A DNA stretch of 64,000 nucleotides from Iodidimonas nitroreducens (GCF_008579165.1 NZ_BKCN01000014.1); one strand, 5' to 3'. Shown: positions 1 through 9,370, counted from the first letter of the stretch. The notes: generated from the sequence alone by a model not told the origin. Made by a program: numbers and translations.

Positions 1-147
1 GGCCCCAGTCTGCCCTTCAGATGTGGCAACTGTTCAGGTTTGGGTACTCAGGAACGCGGGCGGGGATCCATGCCGGCTCACGGTCTAAAAAACCAGGGAT
101 CCAACGATCTCCCGCCCGCACCCATCATATCACAGCCCCAACACACA

Positions 148-356
148 GGGGTCCATCTCGTGAAGGCTGAACACGCCAAAGATGGATCCCGGCTCAGCGG
201 CCGGGGTGACGAAATTTATATGAAGTGCTCACAACTTGCGTCATCCCGGGCCCCCTCTTTCGTCACCCCGGGCTTGACCCACAAAAATCGTCACCCCGGG
301 CTTGACCCGGGGTCCACCTCGTGAAGGGCTGAGCACGCCAAAGATAAATCGCGGCT
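148..356. repeat. Imperfect 47-48 bp direct repeat pair plus CCCGGG-centred short repeats
   Basis: A 47-base unit at 148-194 recurs with few changes at 309-356; both contain CTCGTGAAGG and CACGCCAAAGAT. Between them a 20-base unit rich in CACCCCGGG occurs twice identically (261-280 and 289-308), and a reverse-complement fragment lies at 201-212. Such CCCGGG-centred dispersed repeats are common between genes in alphaproteobacteria. No gene is convincing in 1-557; open frames here are repeat-derived. Confidence 0.7.
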
Positions 357-456
357 ATGCCGGCGACAAGCTCTGTGCCGTGCTCGTAAAAATCGGCAAG
401 CCCATGAAATTAAACCCAATGTTTTTATATCCGGGCTCCTGGAGCTTATACAATTT

Positions 457-492
457 TTAAGAGAGTGAAGAAAAACAAATAAACTCTCTTAA
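457..492. repeat. Perfect 10-bp inverted repeat with 16-nt spacer
   Basis: TTAAGAGAGT at 457-466 is matched by ACTCTCTTAA at 483-492, separated by an A-rich 16-nt loop, about 65 nt upstream of the lamin-tail gene remnant. It could be an operator or a transcript hairpin. No T-tract follows that would make it a clear terminator. Confidence 0.55.
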
Positions 493-557
493 TAAATTCA
501 AACAGTGAATCACATAATAATAGTCGCCTACGGAAACAATAACGTTGGTGATTAATC

Positions 558-1056
558 ATGCGAATCAAAAGAAGCACAGCTCTCAATAGCATCATCTATT
601 CTTTTTATACTCTTATCTGGTGTGTATCGGCACAGGCTGCGGTGCAAATCAATGAAATCGCCTGGATGGGGACGACAAACAGCGCCTCTGACGAATGGAT
701 CGAATTATATAATGATGGTCCGCAGGCGGTCAGCTCGATGGCTGGCAAATTCGCGCCAGTGACGGCACGCCTGCTATCGCTTTGTCCGGGACGATTGCCG
801 CAGGTGGATTTTTCCTCCTGGAGCGCACGGACGACGCTGGATGTGGCGACCTATGAGATCAATCTGCCCGGCATTGCCGATGCTATTATCGAGCGAGCAG
901 CGGCTGGTGTTCCATTGCTTGCGGATTTCGATTGCTGAGATAAGGTCGGGTCGATTGTTCGCGGGAGCGAACCGTCGGCCCGAGACTTGTGGGGGCGAGA
1001 CTTGGGGAGCAAAAGGCTGCGCATTGATAGCCTTGCCCTTTGTCCTCACAGGATGA
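558..1056 (+). pseudogene. Broken lamin-tail-domain (LTD) secreted protein gene
   Basis: The ATG at 558 opens a signal-peptide-like N-terminus ending near SAQA, followed by INEIAWMGT and DEWIELYN, which is how lamin-tail domains of bacterial secreted proteins begin. The frame then loses similarity. Restoring one C near position 734 gives a good LTD continuation (LDGW, then GTIAAGGFFLLERTDD). Beyond about 840 at least one more shift is needed, and I could not rebuild a convincing C-terminus up to about 1056. It is either a decayed gene or one hit by several sequencing errors like those elsewhere in the window. LTD proteins are usually exported, sometimes with nucleases or cell-surface functions; no enzyme domain is visible here. 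Confidence 0.5.
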
Positions 1057-1063
1057 TGGGTTC

Positions 1064-1105
1064 TGAATAAAATAAGGGCTCAGGAGCAAAACTCCCAAGC
1101 CTTAT
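1064..1105 (-). terminator. Rho-independent terminator for tRNA-Asn
   Basis: Arms at 1072-1086 and 1092-1105 form an ATAAGG(G)CT/AGCCTTAT stem topped by GGAG/CTCC. Read on the minus strand, the stem is followed by a T-rich run (ATTTTATT). It lies directly downstream of the minus-strand tRNA-Asn. Confidence 0.6.
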
Positions 1106-1111
1106 CTTTAT

Positions 1112-1186
1112 TGGCTCCCCGGGCCGGACTCGAACCAGCGACATAGTGGTTAACAGCACTCGCTCTACCAACTGAGCTACCGGGGA
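1112..1186 (-). tRNA. tRNA-Asn (anticodon GTT)
   Basis: On the minus strand the acceptor arms TCCCCGG/CCGGGGA pair. The D-arm reads GCTC..GAGC, the anticodon loop is CTGTTAA (GTT, asparagine), the T-arm has GGTTCGAGTCC, and CCA is encoded. The anticodon stem is one base short: AGTG on the 5' side faces CCACT, where AGTGG would pair perfectly. The gene is therefore 75 rather than 76 nt. This matches the single-base losses in C/G runs seen across the window and is probably a sequencing error. Confidence 0.93.
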
Positions 1187-1347
1187 TCAGATCGGGCCAT
1201 GAGCTTTGAAAAGCCCTGTTTGGCCAGATCAGGAAACCTGATGATCTTTGGCTGTGCAGCCAATGGCGCCCCGTATAAGACGAAAAATTTATCCTGCCAA
1301 GCCCAAGTTTCAGATTTTTTTCCGAAACGTGATATTTTGGATCAGAT

Positions 1348-1405
1348 TGTAAAATATTCTGACAAATCGGCTTTTATGGCGTGGTTTTTGTCAGGATTTT
1401 TGACA
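1348..1405 (+). promoter_or_regulatory. Two candidate activator sites (TGT-N11-ACA palindromes)
   Basis: TGTAAAATATTCTGACA at 1348-1364 and TGTCAGGATTTTTGACA at 1389-1405 both fit TGTMA-N7-TKACA. Their centres are 41 bp apart, close to four helical turns, and they end 105 and 64 bp upstream of the -24 element of the sigma-54 promoter. This is the usual position of enhancer-type sites for sigma-54 activators. The first 11 bases of site 1 recur at 16205 upstream of the second PEP-CTERM gene. The rest of 1187-1518 shows no gene. Confidence 0.45.
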
Positions 1406-1468
1406 TAAAGACCATATTTTAAATAGGCGCAAACAACAAAATCCTTATTTATGAATGCCTTATAGGCT

Positions 1469-1484
1469 TGGCACCATCATTGCA
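1469..1484 (+). promoter_or_regulatory. Sigma-54 (-24/-12) promoter
   Basis: TGGCAC-N5-TTGCA is a full match to the sigma-54 consensus TGGCAC-N5-TTGCW. It lies 35 nt upstream of the ATG of the PEP-CTERM gene. RpoN together with the PrsK/PrsR pair is known to control PEP-CTERM protein expression in Zoogloea, so the placement fits the family. The activator gene is not in this window. Confidence 0.85.
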
Positions 1485-1518
1485 TTAATAAAGTTTTAAC
1501 AAAAATCAGGATGGAAAG

Positions 1519-2253
1519 ATGCATGTTTTGCTAAAAATGACGGCTGCGGCTTTATGCAGCCTGGCCTTTTCATCGATTGTTCAGGCCATGCCTGTGTTCG
1601 ATGAATTTGGTCCTTTGGATGAGGCGACCTTTGGCGGTGATGGTATTCCCAATCAGAATGTTGCTATTTCCGGCGGGCAGGGGGTGACTTCGGGGCAGGA
1701 TATTTTCACTCTGACGCTTGGTCTCACGGCGCATCAGCGCTTTTTTAATCCGGTGCTTACCCATGATGGTGCCGGAACCTTCACCGCAGGGGCGGGCACC
1801 AGTTTCAGCCCCGGCGGCGTTGAAGGCGCGCTTTGGAATTTCGCATTTTTCGTTGGTGTTGAGGGGGCGACCATCGCAGATCTTGTCAATGATGGTTATT
1901 CGTTCATTCTGTCTTTTGATTTTGATCCGTCTGATGCTGTTGATGCGGGCACGATCCTTTTGGATGGCGCCACGGGTTCGGTTGTGCAAGGCAGCCAGAA
2001 TCTGCTGTTCTCTTTCCTCAGTGATGGTATCCCCGGACTTGTGATCCCGCCCTTGGGTTCCTTTGATCCCAATATCGGGGGCTTATACAGCTTCAGCCTC
2101 ACGGCTTTGAACACATCGGGCAATGTGCAGGTGAACCCTGTAGTTGCGGGGATTGATGTGCGCGTTGTGGCGGTGCCGGTGCCTGCCAGCCTGCTGTTGT
2201 TTGGTTTTGGCCTTTTGGCTGCGGGTGCAGCTTTTCGTCGTCGCCAAGCCTAA
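1519..2253 (+). CDS. PEP-CTERM sorting-domain protein (probable exosortase A substrate)
   Basis: This is a secreted protein of 244 aa. An N-terminal signal peptide ends near IVQA (about residue 23), followed by a Gly/Asp/Phe-rich body of unknown function. The C-terminus is a tripartite sorting signal: VPVPAS, a hydrophobic helix (LLLFGFGLLAAG) and a basic tail (FRRRQA). The usual PEP core is replaced by PVP. The ATG has AGGA about 8 nt upstream. It stands alone between a sigma-54 promoter and a strong terminator, far from the exosortase gene at 27377, as is normal for such substrates. It should be exported, clipped and handed to the cell surface or polysaccharide matrix. The body gives no enzymatic clue. 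Confidence 0.85.
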   Translation: MHVLLKMTAAALCSLAFSSIVQAMPVFDEFGPLDEATFGGDGIPNQNVAISGGQGVTSGQDIFTLTLGLTAHQRFFNPVLTHDGAGTFTAGAGTSFSPGGVEGALWNFAFFVGVEGATIADLVNDGYSFILSFDFDPSDAVDAGTILLDGATGSVVQGSQNLLFSFLSDGIPGLVIPPLGSFDPNIGGLYSFSLTALNTSGNVQVNPVVAGIDVRVVAVPVPASLLLFGFGLLAAGAAFRRRQA

Positions 2254-2293
2254 GGCAACAACTCGGCCATCAAGGCATTTTCGAGCCAATTAA

Positions 2294-2326
2294 GCGCGGA
2301 CCGGTCAGCCGGTTCGCGTTTTTTAT
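2294..2326 (+). terminator. Rho-independent terminator
   Basis: CGCGGACCGG, a TCAG loop and CCGGTTCGCG (one G-T pair) are followed by six T. It lies 40 nt after the PEP-CTERM stop codon. Confidence 0.85.
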
Positions 2327-2363
2327 GCTGCCGCGTTCTTGGAAGACGTGCCCGCGTGAAAGA

Positions 2364-2437
2364 TGGAGGCCCGGGCCGGAATCGAACCGGCGTGCAAGGA
2401 TTTGCAGTCCTCTGCGTAACCACTCCGCCACCGGGCC
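2364..2437 (-). tRNA. tRNA-Cys (anticodon GCA)
   Basis: On the minus strand the acceptor arms GGCCCGG/CCGGGCC pair, the anticodon stem GAGGA/TCCTT encloses CTGCAAA (GCA), the T-arm has GGTTCGATTCC, the discriminator is T, and CCA is encoded. The length of 74 nt is normal for tRNA-Cys. Confidence 0.95.
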
Positions 2438-2591
2438 ATCAGGGGGCGAGGCGGGCATATAGCAAAGCTATCGCCCCGGCGCAATGAATAAGCGGATAAA
2501 AGCAGCAAAAGAGCGTGAGCGGGCGTTGTCAGATTTGTCAGCACTGTTTATAAGTCCTCGCCATAGGCGCTTCATGAAGGATCAATCCACG

Positions 2592-3296
2592 ATGAGACAA
2601 TCCGCTTTTCCCGCCGCCTCTCAGGGCGATATCTCCAAGGCCGCGCGTTTGGCCATGATTGCCGGGCAGATTCGCCCCAATCGTGTGTCCGATGATCAGG
2701 TGCTGGCCGCTATTGAGGCGATCCCGCGGGAATCTTTCGTGCCCAAAGCCCTGCGCGGGGTTGCTTATGTTGATGAGGATCTGGAAATCGCCGATGGCCG
2801 CTATCTGATGGAGCCGATGATTTTCGCCCGGATGATCATGGAAGCCGAAATCAGGCCCGATGATGTGGTGCTGGATGTGGGGGCAGCCACGGGCTATTCC
2901 ACGGCGGTTTTGTCAAAGCTTGCGGAAACCGTTGTGGCGCTTGAGGAACAAGACGATCTGCTGACACGGGCGGGGGCGAAGCTTGCGGAATTGGGCTGCG
3001 ATAATGCCGTGGTGATCAAGGGCGATTTGACAGCCGGTGCCCCCGAACAGGGGCCATTTGATGTGATCGTTTTAAATGGTGCGGTTGAATATATTCCCGA
3101 AGCGCTGATCGGCCAGCTTGCCGATGGTGGGCGTTTGGTCTGTGTGCATGTGCATGATGGTCTGAGCCGCGCCCATGTGATGGTTAAAAGCGGCGATGCC
3201 GTGGGCGGACGCGATGTTTTTGATGCCTTTACACCAGTTTTGCCGGGCTTTTCCAAGGCACCCGCCTTCAGCTTTTCATCCGATGAGATTGGATGA
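2592..3296 (+). CDS. pcm: Protein-L-isoaspartate O-methyltransferase family protein
   Basis: At 234 aa it carries the SAM-binding motif DVVLDVGAATGYSTAVL, a downstream acidic VVALEEQ and the VIVLNGAVEYIP region of the PCMT family. This short alphaproteobacterial type usually precedes tolC, as here. The family transfers methyl from S-adenosylmethionine to L-isoaspartyl residues in damaged proteins. Some of these tolC-linked copies have a diverged active-site region, so repair activity is not certain. I chose the ATG at 2592 (AAGGA 12 nt upstream) because homologues begin just before MIAGQIRPN; an ATG at 2574 is also possible. The longer upstream frame overlaps promoter space after tRNA-Cys and is not needed. 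Confidence 0.85.
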   Translation: MRQSAFPAASQGDISKAARLAMIAGQIRPNRVSDDQVLAAIEAIPRESFVPKALRGVAYVDEDLEIADGRYLMEPMIFARMIMEAEIRPDDVVLDVGAATGYSTAVLSKLAETVVALEEQDDLLTRAGAKLAELGCDNAVVIKGDLTAGAPEQGPFDVIVLNGAVEYIPEALIGQLADGGRLVCVHVHDGLSRAHVMVKSGDAVGGRDVFDAFTPVLPGFSKAPAFSFSSDEIG

Positions 3297-3553
3297 CGAG
3301 GTATGTCTTGATGGCGCGGGATAAAAGACCAGTGTGATGACCTGCCGATTTCGTGTCTTTATGTTCAGGTTTTTTAGGCTTTTATCCTTTTATGCAGAAA
3401 TGGATGCTTGTTTCGCGATATCTCTTTCCGATATGGTTGGCGCACAATGCGAAGGACGGGCTTTGAACGGGCCCGGACCAAAATCGCAAAGATAATAAGC
3501 ATGGCAGCGAGGCGGCCCGCAAAATCAAGGGCCAATCGGAGGATTTGAGCGAC

Positions 3554-4965
3554 ATGAAGATTTCCCGTTTTTTATTGGCAGCATCGGTTCTGGCCTATGG
3601 GTTAACCGGTTCTGTTCAGGCTGAAACTTTGCGAGAAGCGCTGGCAACAGCCTATAACAGCAATCCCGATCTTTTGGCGGCCCGGGCGTTTCAACGGTCC
3701 ATTGATGAAGCCGTGCCCACGGCGATTTCAAACTGGCGGCCATCGATCAGCGGTCAGGTGCAGATGTTTGAATCGGATATTTCATCCACCACCATCCGCT
3801 CTACTGATGGTTCGATTGTGAACGACAATGATTTCAGCGGATCCAATGATGCCTATAGCGCCCGCATCGATCAGCCGATCTTTCGCGGTTTGCGCAATTT
3901 CAATCAGTATAAAGGGGCAAAGGCCGAAGTGCAGGCTGGCCGTGCCGATCTTTTAAGCACGGAACAGCAGGTTCTGCTTGATGCTGTGACCATCTATATG
4001 GATGTGCTGCGCGATGAAGCGGTGGTGCGTCTCAATGATAATAATATCACCGTGCTCACCCGTCAGTTGGAAGCCAGCAATGATGCTTCCGCGTGGGTGA
4101 GGTGACCCGCACGGATGTGGCGCAATCTGAAGCCGCCCTCGCCGGGGCGCGGTCCACATGGATCCGCTCGCAGGCCACCCTTGATGGCAGCCGGGCCAAT
4201 TATCGGCGGATCATCGGCATGTTCCCCGGAACGCTGGAAAGCGCCCCGGAATTGCCGCCTTTGCCCCAAAGCGAAGATGTGGCGGTTGATGTGGCGCTGG
4301 CGGAAAATCCGCTTGTGGTTTCGGCGCGCTTCACTGAAAAGGCGACCAAATTTGATGTCAATGAAGCCAAGGGCGCGGTTTTGCCCACAGTCAGCGCCTT
4401 TGCCGATTATGCGCGCCGGGAAAGCCCGACCCTGACCTTTGACCCCTTGCCAAATACCTTCGTGGATGCCAGCAATACTAATGAAAATACCCGCTATGGC
4501 ATCACCATCGATATTCCCCTTTATCAATCGGGGGCTGAATATTCAGCAGTGCGCCGGGCCAAGCAGATCAATAATCAGCGGCGCTTGCAGGTTGTCTCGG
4601 CCGAACGTCAGGTGATGCAGAATGTGCGCATTGCCTGGGCCAATTATCGGGCGGCGCAGGCCAGCATCGAAGCCACCGAAGCGCAGGTCCGGGCGAATGA
4701 AATCGCCCTTGAAGGGGTGCGTCAGGAAGCGTCTGTGGGATCGCGCACTACCTTGGATGTTTTGGATGCGGAACAAATTCTGCTCGATAGCCGGGTGAAT
4801 CTGGTAACCGCGCGCCGGGATGAATATGTGGCCGGATTTGCCGTATTGGAAGCCGTGGGTCGATTGAATGCCGCCTCGCTGGCATTGCCTGTAGACCTTT
4901 ACAAGCCGGAAGAATATTATAGCGATGTGAAATGGAAGATCATCGGCTGGGGAACAGGTGATTAA
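3554..4965 (+). CDS. tolC: TolC-family outer-membrane efflux/secretion channel (one frameshift)
   Basis: This is a trimeric outer-membrane barrel and periplasmic tunnel for type I secretion and RND efflux. The signal peptide covers residues 1-23, ending SVQA. The two OEP repeats are visible, including ETLREALATAYNSNP near the start and LEASNDRFRVGEVTRTDVAQ in the middle. That middle motif reads only if one C is restored near 4084 (GATCGC given as GATGC), giving about 470 aa, a normal length. The ATG at 3554 was chosen over the TTG at 3545 because AGGA lies 11 nt upstream of the ATG and the signal peptide starts there. It is followed by popZ and valS, a Caulobacter-like order. The shift looks like a sequencing error. 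Confidence 0.93.
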
Positions 4966-5095
4966 ATTGCTGCTCTAGTTCTGTTGAGGCTGGATTTTAG
5001 CAGAATTTTTTGTGATCATTAACACTCTTGCAGGTGTTTATAAGTCACCTTCGGTCTTTCATAATGAATTCTTGCTGGGGCCTTGATAATCATCA

Positions 5096-5665
5096 ATGAA
5101 TGAAACGGTCGAAAAAGAACCGACAATGGAGGAGATCCTCGCCTCGATCCGCCGCATCATTTCAGAAGATGCAGCGGATGAGGCGGAGCAGTCTTCGGCC
5201 TTGGCTCCGGAATCCGACCCGGAGCCGGAGCCGGAGCTTGAGGTTTCCGATGATGATGAGCCTGATCCGGAACCGGAAATCGAATATGAGCCGGAGCCCG
5301 AGCCCGAAGTTGATGATGAGCCCGAACCCGAGCCCGAGCCTTATGATGAGCCGGAGCCGGAGCCCGAACCAGACGTTGAGCCCGAGCTGGAAGACGATGT
5401 TTTCGATCTGACCGATTATGCGCCGCCCGAAGAAGACGCCATCGTTTCACCGGATACCGAGGCGCAAACTAGCGCCCGCTTTGCGGAATTATCGGCGATG
5501 CTGGTGGGTGGCTATGAAGGGGCGGGCAATACCCTTGAAGGTTTGGTGCGGGAAATGCTTAAGCCCATGCTGCGGGCCTGGCTTGATGAAAATCTGCCCC
5601 GGATCGTCGAAGATATGGTCGAGCGGGAAGTGGCACGTATCGCCGCGCGCGGTGGTCGCAAATAG
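5096..5665 (+). CDS. popZ: PopZ-type polar organising protein (DUF2497)
   Basis: At 189 aa it has the three-part PopZ plan. The N-terminal helix EPTMEEILASIRRIIS (residues 8-23) binds client proteins. A disordered linker follows (about 30-115), dominated by Glu-Pro pairs and Asp. The C-terminal helices (about 128-188) contain LVREMLKPMLRAWLDENLPR, which drive oligomerisation. In Caulobacter PopZ forms a pole-localised condensate that anchors the ParB-bound origin. The synteny with tolC and valS supports the call. The linker is unusually repetitive even for PopZ, with runs of PEPEPE; its length in the true genome should be checked because repeats invite assembly slips. Confidence 0.9.
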   Translation: MNETVEKEPTMEEILASIRRIISEDAADEAEQSSALAPESDPEPEPELEVSDDDEPDPEPEIEYEPEPEPEVDDEPEPEPEPYDEPEPEPEPDVEPELEDDVFDLTDYAPPEEDAIVSPDTEAQTSARFAELSAMLVGGYEGAGNTLEGLVREMLKPMLRAWLDENLPRIVEDMVEREVARIAARGGRK

Positions 5666-5833
5666 GCATCCTCGTTGCTTGCCATGCCTCTACCGCTTAT
5701 TAAAGGCGATGAACCCCGATTCACACAGCCTTTCATTGGCCTTTCTTGCGCTTTAAGTCTTTCTTCTGGCAGCCTTGCTGGCTAGAGTGCGCCCCGATCA
5801 TGAAAGCCACAATGACTAGGACGGGCCGCGTTG

Positions 5834-8459
5834 ATGGACAAGCATTATAATCCAGCCGAAATCGAACAGAAATGGTTCCCCCATTGGGAAGAAACGGGTG
5901 CCTTCAAGGGCGGGCAGCGTCCGGGGGCCGAGCCTTATTGCATCGTGATCCCACCGCCCAATGTCACCGGTTCTTTGCATGTTGGCCATGCACTTAATAA
6001 CACTTTGCAGGATATTCTCTGCCGTTTTGAACGGCTGCGGGGCAAGGATGTGCTGTGGCAGCCCGGTGTGGATCATGCGGGCATCGCCACGCAAATGGTG
6101 GTGGAGCGCCAATTGGCCGCCGAAGGGCTGGATCGTCGGGAGATGGGCCGCGAAGCCTTTCTCGAACGGGTGTGGCAGTGGAAAGAGGAATCTGGCGGCA
6201 CCATCGTCAATCAATTAAAGCGTCTTGGTTCGTCGGCGGATTGGTCGCGTTCGCGCTTTACGATGGATGAAGGCTTGTCGCAGGCGGTTTTGAAGGTGTT
6301 CGTGCACTATTATCGCGAAGGGCTGATCTATCGCGATAAAAGGCTGGTCAACTGGGACCCGAAATTCCGCACGGCCATTTCCGATCTCGAGGTGGAACCG
6401 CGCGAGGTCGATGGCTTTTTCTGGCATTTCGCCTATCCCATCGATGGCACGGATGAAACCATCACGGTTGCCACCACCCGGCCCGAGACTATGCTGGGCG
6501 ATAGTGGCGTGGCCGTGCATCCTGATGACGAACGCTATACCCATCTGATCGGCAAGCAGGTGCGCCTGCCCCTCACCGATCGCCTGATCCCGATCATTGC
6601 CGATGAACATGCCGATCCCGAGCAGGGTTCGGGGGCAGTGAAAATCACCCCCGCCCATGATTTCAATGATTTCGAGGTGGGCAAACGCATGATTTGCCGC
6701 AGATCAATATTTTCGATGCTCATGCAGCGATCAATGATCAGGCTCCCGAAAAATATCGCGGGCTAAGCCGGGAAGAAGCGCGGAAAGTCGTGGTCGCCGA
6801 TCTCGATGCGCTTGGTGTGCTGGTCAAGATCGAGCCCAAGCGGATCATGATGCCCTATGGAGATCGCTCCGGCGTGGTGATCGAGCCCTGGCTCACCGAT
6901 CAATGGTATGTGGATGCCAAAACCCTTGCCGAACCGGCGATCAGGCCGTGCGCGAGGGGAAAACCCGCTTTGTGCCGGAAAACTGGACCAAGACCTATTA
7001 TCAATGGATGGACAATATCCAGCCCTGGTGCATTTCGCGTCAGCTTTGGTGGGGGCACCAGATCCCGGCATGGTATGGGCCGGATGGCAGTATTTATGTT
7101 GCCTTTACAGAGGCCGAAGCGCAGGCCGAAGCCGGGCCGGATGTGGCCCTGACCCGCGATCCCGATGTGCTCGATACCTGGTTTTCCTCAGCCCTTTGGC
7201 CCTTTTCCACGCTGGGATGGCCTGATGAAACGCCGGAAGTGCAGCGCTTTTATCCCACGGCGACCCTTGTTACCGCCTTTGATATCATCTTTTTCTGGGT
7301 TGCCCGGATGATGATGGCGGGCCTCCATTTCATGGATGAAGTGCCTTTTCGCAACGTTTATATCACCTCGCTGGTGCGTGATGAAAAGGGTGAGAAGATG
7401 TCGAAATCCAAGGGGAATGTGATCGATCCTTTGGATTTCATCAATCAATATGGCGCCGATGCCCTGCGCTTTACCATGGCATCGCTGGAAACCCAGGGCC
7501 GGGATATCAAGCTTGCGGAAAGCCGGGTGGAAGGCTATCGCAATTTTGGCACCAAATTATGGAATGCCGCCCGTTTTTGCGAGATGAACGGCATTGGCGG
7601 CTCGGCGGATATCCTGCCGCCAAAGGCCGATCTGGCGGTTAATCGCTGGATCATCGGCGAGGTGGGCAAAACCGCACAGGCCGTGACCCAATCCTTGGAT
7701 GCGTTCCGCTTCGATGGTGCGGCCAATGCCATTTATCATTTCACTTGGGGCAGCTTTTGCGATTGGTATTTGGAGCTGATCAAGCCCGTGCTTTTGGGGG
7801 ATGATGGCCCGGAAAAAGATGAAACCCGGGCGGTGGCGGGCTGGGTTCTGGATCAGATTCTGGTGCTGTTGCACCCGTTCATGCCCTTTATCACCGAAGA
7901 ATTATGGCATGGGCTTTTTGCGGGTGAGCGCGGCGATCTGATCAATGCCCGCTGGCCCACTATCGGGGCCGATGCGGTGGATCAGGCGGCCTTTGCCGAA
8001 ATCAACTGGCTGATCAGCCTGATCAGCGCCATTCGCTCCGCACGATCCGAAGCCAATGTGCCCGCAGGCGCAAAGCTGCAGGTTTTGTTGCAAGAAAAAG
8101 ATGCGCGCAAGCTGTCATGGCTCGGTCGGCATCGCGATCTGATCATGCGGATGAGCCGTTTGGCGGATATTGCCATTAGTGATGAACTGCCGGGCAAAGG
8201 GGCGGTGCAATTCATTGTGGAGGGGACGAGCGGGGCCATTCCGCTGGAAGGGGTCATCGATATTGCCGAAGAAACGGCGCGGCTTGCCAAAGCGATTGCC
8301 AAGATCGAGGGTGAGATCAAGGCCCTGTCCGGTCGCTTATCAAACGAGAAATTTGTTGCCAATGCGCCGCCCGAGGTGGTGACAGAGGCCCGCGCGCGAT
8401 TGGAACAGGAGCGTGAAACCCTTGATAAACTGCGTGCGGCCAAAAACCGTTTGGCATAA
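5834..8459 (+). CDS. valS: Valyl-tRNA synthetase (two frameshifts)
   Basis: It charges tRNA-Val and edits misactivated threonine. The class I signatures are present: HVGH at residues 49-52 and KMSKS encoded at 7395-7409. PPPNVTG, the CP1 editing domain (TTRPETMLGD) and a C-terminal coiled coil typical of ValRS also follow in order. Restoring one C near 6690 (CGCCATG given as CGCATG) and one near 6942 (GATCCAGG given as GATCAGG) rebuilds about 875 aa without a gap. Because the gene is essential, two real frameshifts are implausible. The ATG at 5834 has AGGA 12 nt upstream; the TTG at 5831 is the alternative. Confidence 0.96.
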
Positions 8460-8481
8460 GTTTCGGGAAAGGACAGCCTTT

Positions 8482-9357
8482 ATGGTCGCTCAAGCGTTTA
8501 AAGCAGGGCTCGTCTTCAGAGGCGTTCTGGCGGCTTTTTCTCTGTCACTTTTCATCGCGATGATGCCCGCTGCGGCACAGGATGATGTGTGGCGGCCCCT
8601 TGATCCGGAAAATGCGCTTTATCTGGAAATGGAGCGGGGCCGGGTGGTCATCGAGCTTGCCCCCGATCTTGCCCCCCAAAATGTGGCGCAGTTAAAAAAG
8701 CTGGTGCGCGAAGGCCGCTATGAAAATAGCAGCTTTTATCGGGTGATTGAAAATTTCGTGGCGCAGGCGGGGCTGCAGGGCAGGGCGGATGATATCGCCC
8801 CGGTGGTGGCAGAATTTGAATGGGATGTGGGCCGGCTCGACGGTTTCTCCCCTATAGAAACCGATGATCCTTACGCCCCCATAACGGGTTTTTACAAAGG
8901 CTTTCCGCTGGGTCGGGATGCCGGTATGACGCGGGAATGGGCGATCCATTGCCCTGCTGTGATGGCCATGGCGCGGGGCAATGAAGCCGGTTCGGCAACA
9001 TCGGAATTTTATATCACCATCGGGCAGGCGCCGCGCCATTTGGATCGCAATTTAACGGTGATTGGCCGGGTGCTCATGGGGATGCGCTTCATCGAAGGGG
9101 CGCATCGTGGCAATCGTGATATCAATGGCGGGGTGATCGCGGATCGCACGCTGCAAACGCCGATCAAATCCATGGCCATCGCCGCTGATCTGCCACCGGG
9201 CGAGCGCACAAGGCTTGAGGTGATCAATACCTCCCATCCGCGTTTTCTGGCGCAGGTCGAAGCCTTGCGCAATCGCACGGGGGATTTCTGGAAACACCGC
9301 CCATCGGGGATGATCGATATCTGCACCGTGCCGGTCAGCATTCGCCCCGGAAATTAA
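8482..9357 (+). CDS. Periplasmic cyclophilin-type peptidyl-prolyl isomerase
   Basis: This 291-aa protein has a signal peptide ending near AAAQDD (about residue 33). A cyclophilin domain follows: LEMERGRVVIELAPDLAPQNVA, SSFYRVIENFVAQAG and the later SEFYITIG, with several loop insertions. Cyclophilins isomerise X-Pro bonds, and exported ones assist folding of envelope proteins. The ATG at 8482 has GGA 9 nt upstream; a longer frame from 8413 runs inside valS and would bury the signal peptide. It starts 22 nt after valS and is probably co-transcribed. Long insertions relative to minimal cyclophilins leave activity unproven. Confidence 0.88.
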   Translation: MVAQAFKAGLVFRGVLAAFSLSLFIAMMPAAAQDDVWRPLDPENALYLEMERGRVVIELAPDLAPQNVAQLKKLVREGRYENSSFYRVIENFVAQAGLQGRADDIAPVVAEFEWDVGRLDGFSPIETDDPYAPITGFYKGFPLGRDAGMTREWAIHCPAVMAMARGNEAGSATSEFYITIGQAPRHLDRNLTVIGRVLMGMRFIEGAHRGNRDINGGVIADRTLQTPIKSMAIAADLPPGERTRLEVINTSHPRFLAQVEALRNRTGDFWKHRPSGMIDICTVPVSIRPGN

Positions 9358-9370
9358 GTTCAGAATTTTT

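Noticed and set aside
40..324. Open frame of 94 codons at the window start
   Set aside because: It runs through the direct repeats and CCCGGG units, has no ribosome site and no protein-like composition.
3440..3470. TTGGCGCACAATGCG upstream of tolC as a sigma-54 promoter
   Set aside because: The distance between the GG and GC elements is 8 rather than 10 bases.
5100..5756. Several long open frames overlapping popZ on both strands
   Set aside because: They are shadows of the repetitive Glu-Pro codons; only the 5096 frame matches a known family.
3554..8459. Programmed frameshifting in tolC and valS
   Set aside because: No slippery heptamer or pseudoknot is visible, the shifts are at ordinary CC/GG runs, and the same pattern hits a tRNA gene and about 20 other genes.
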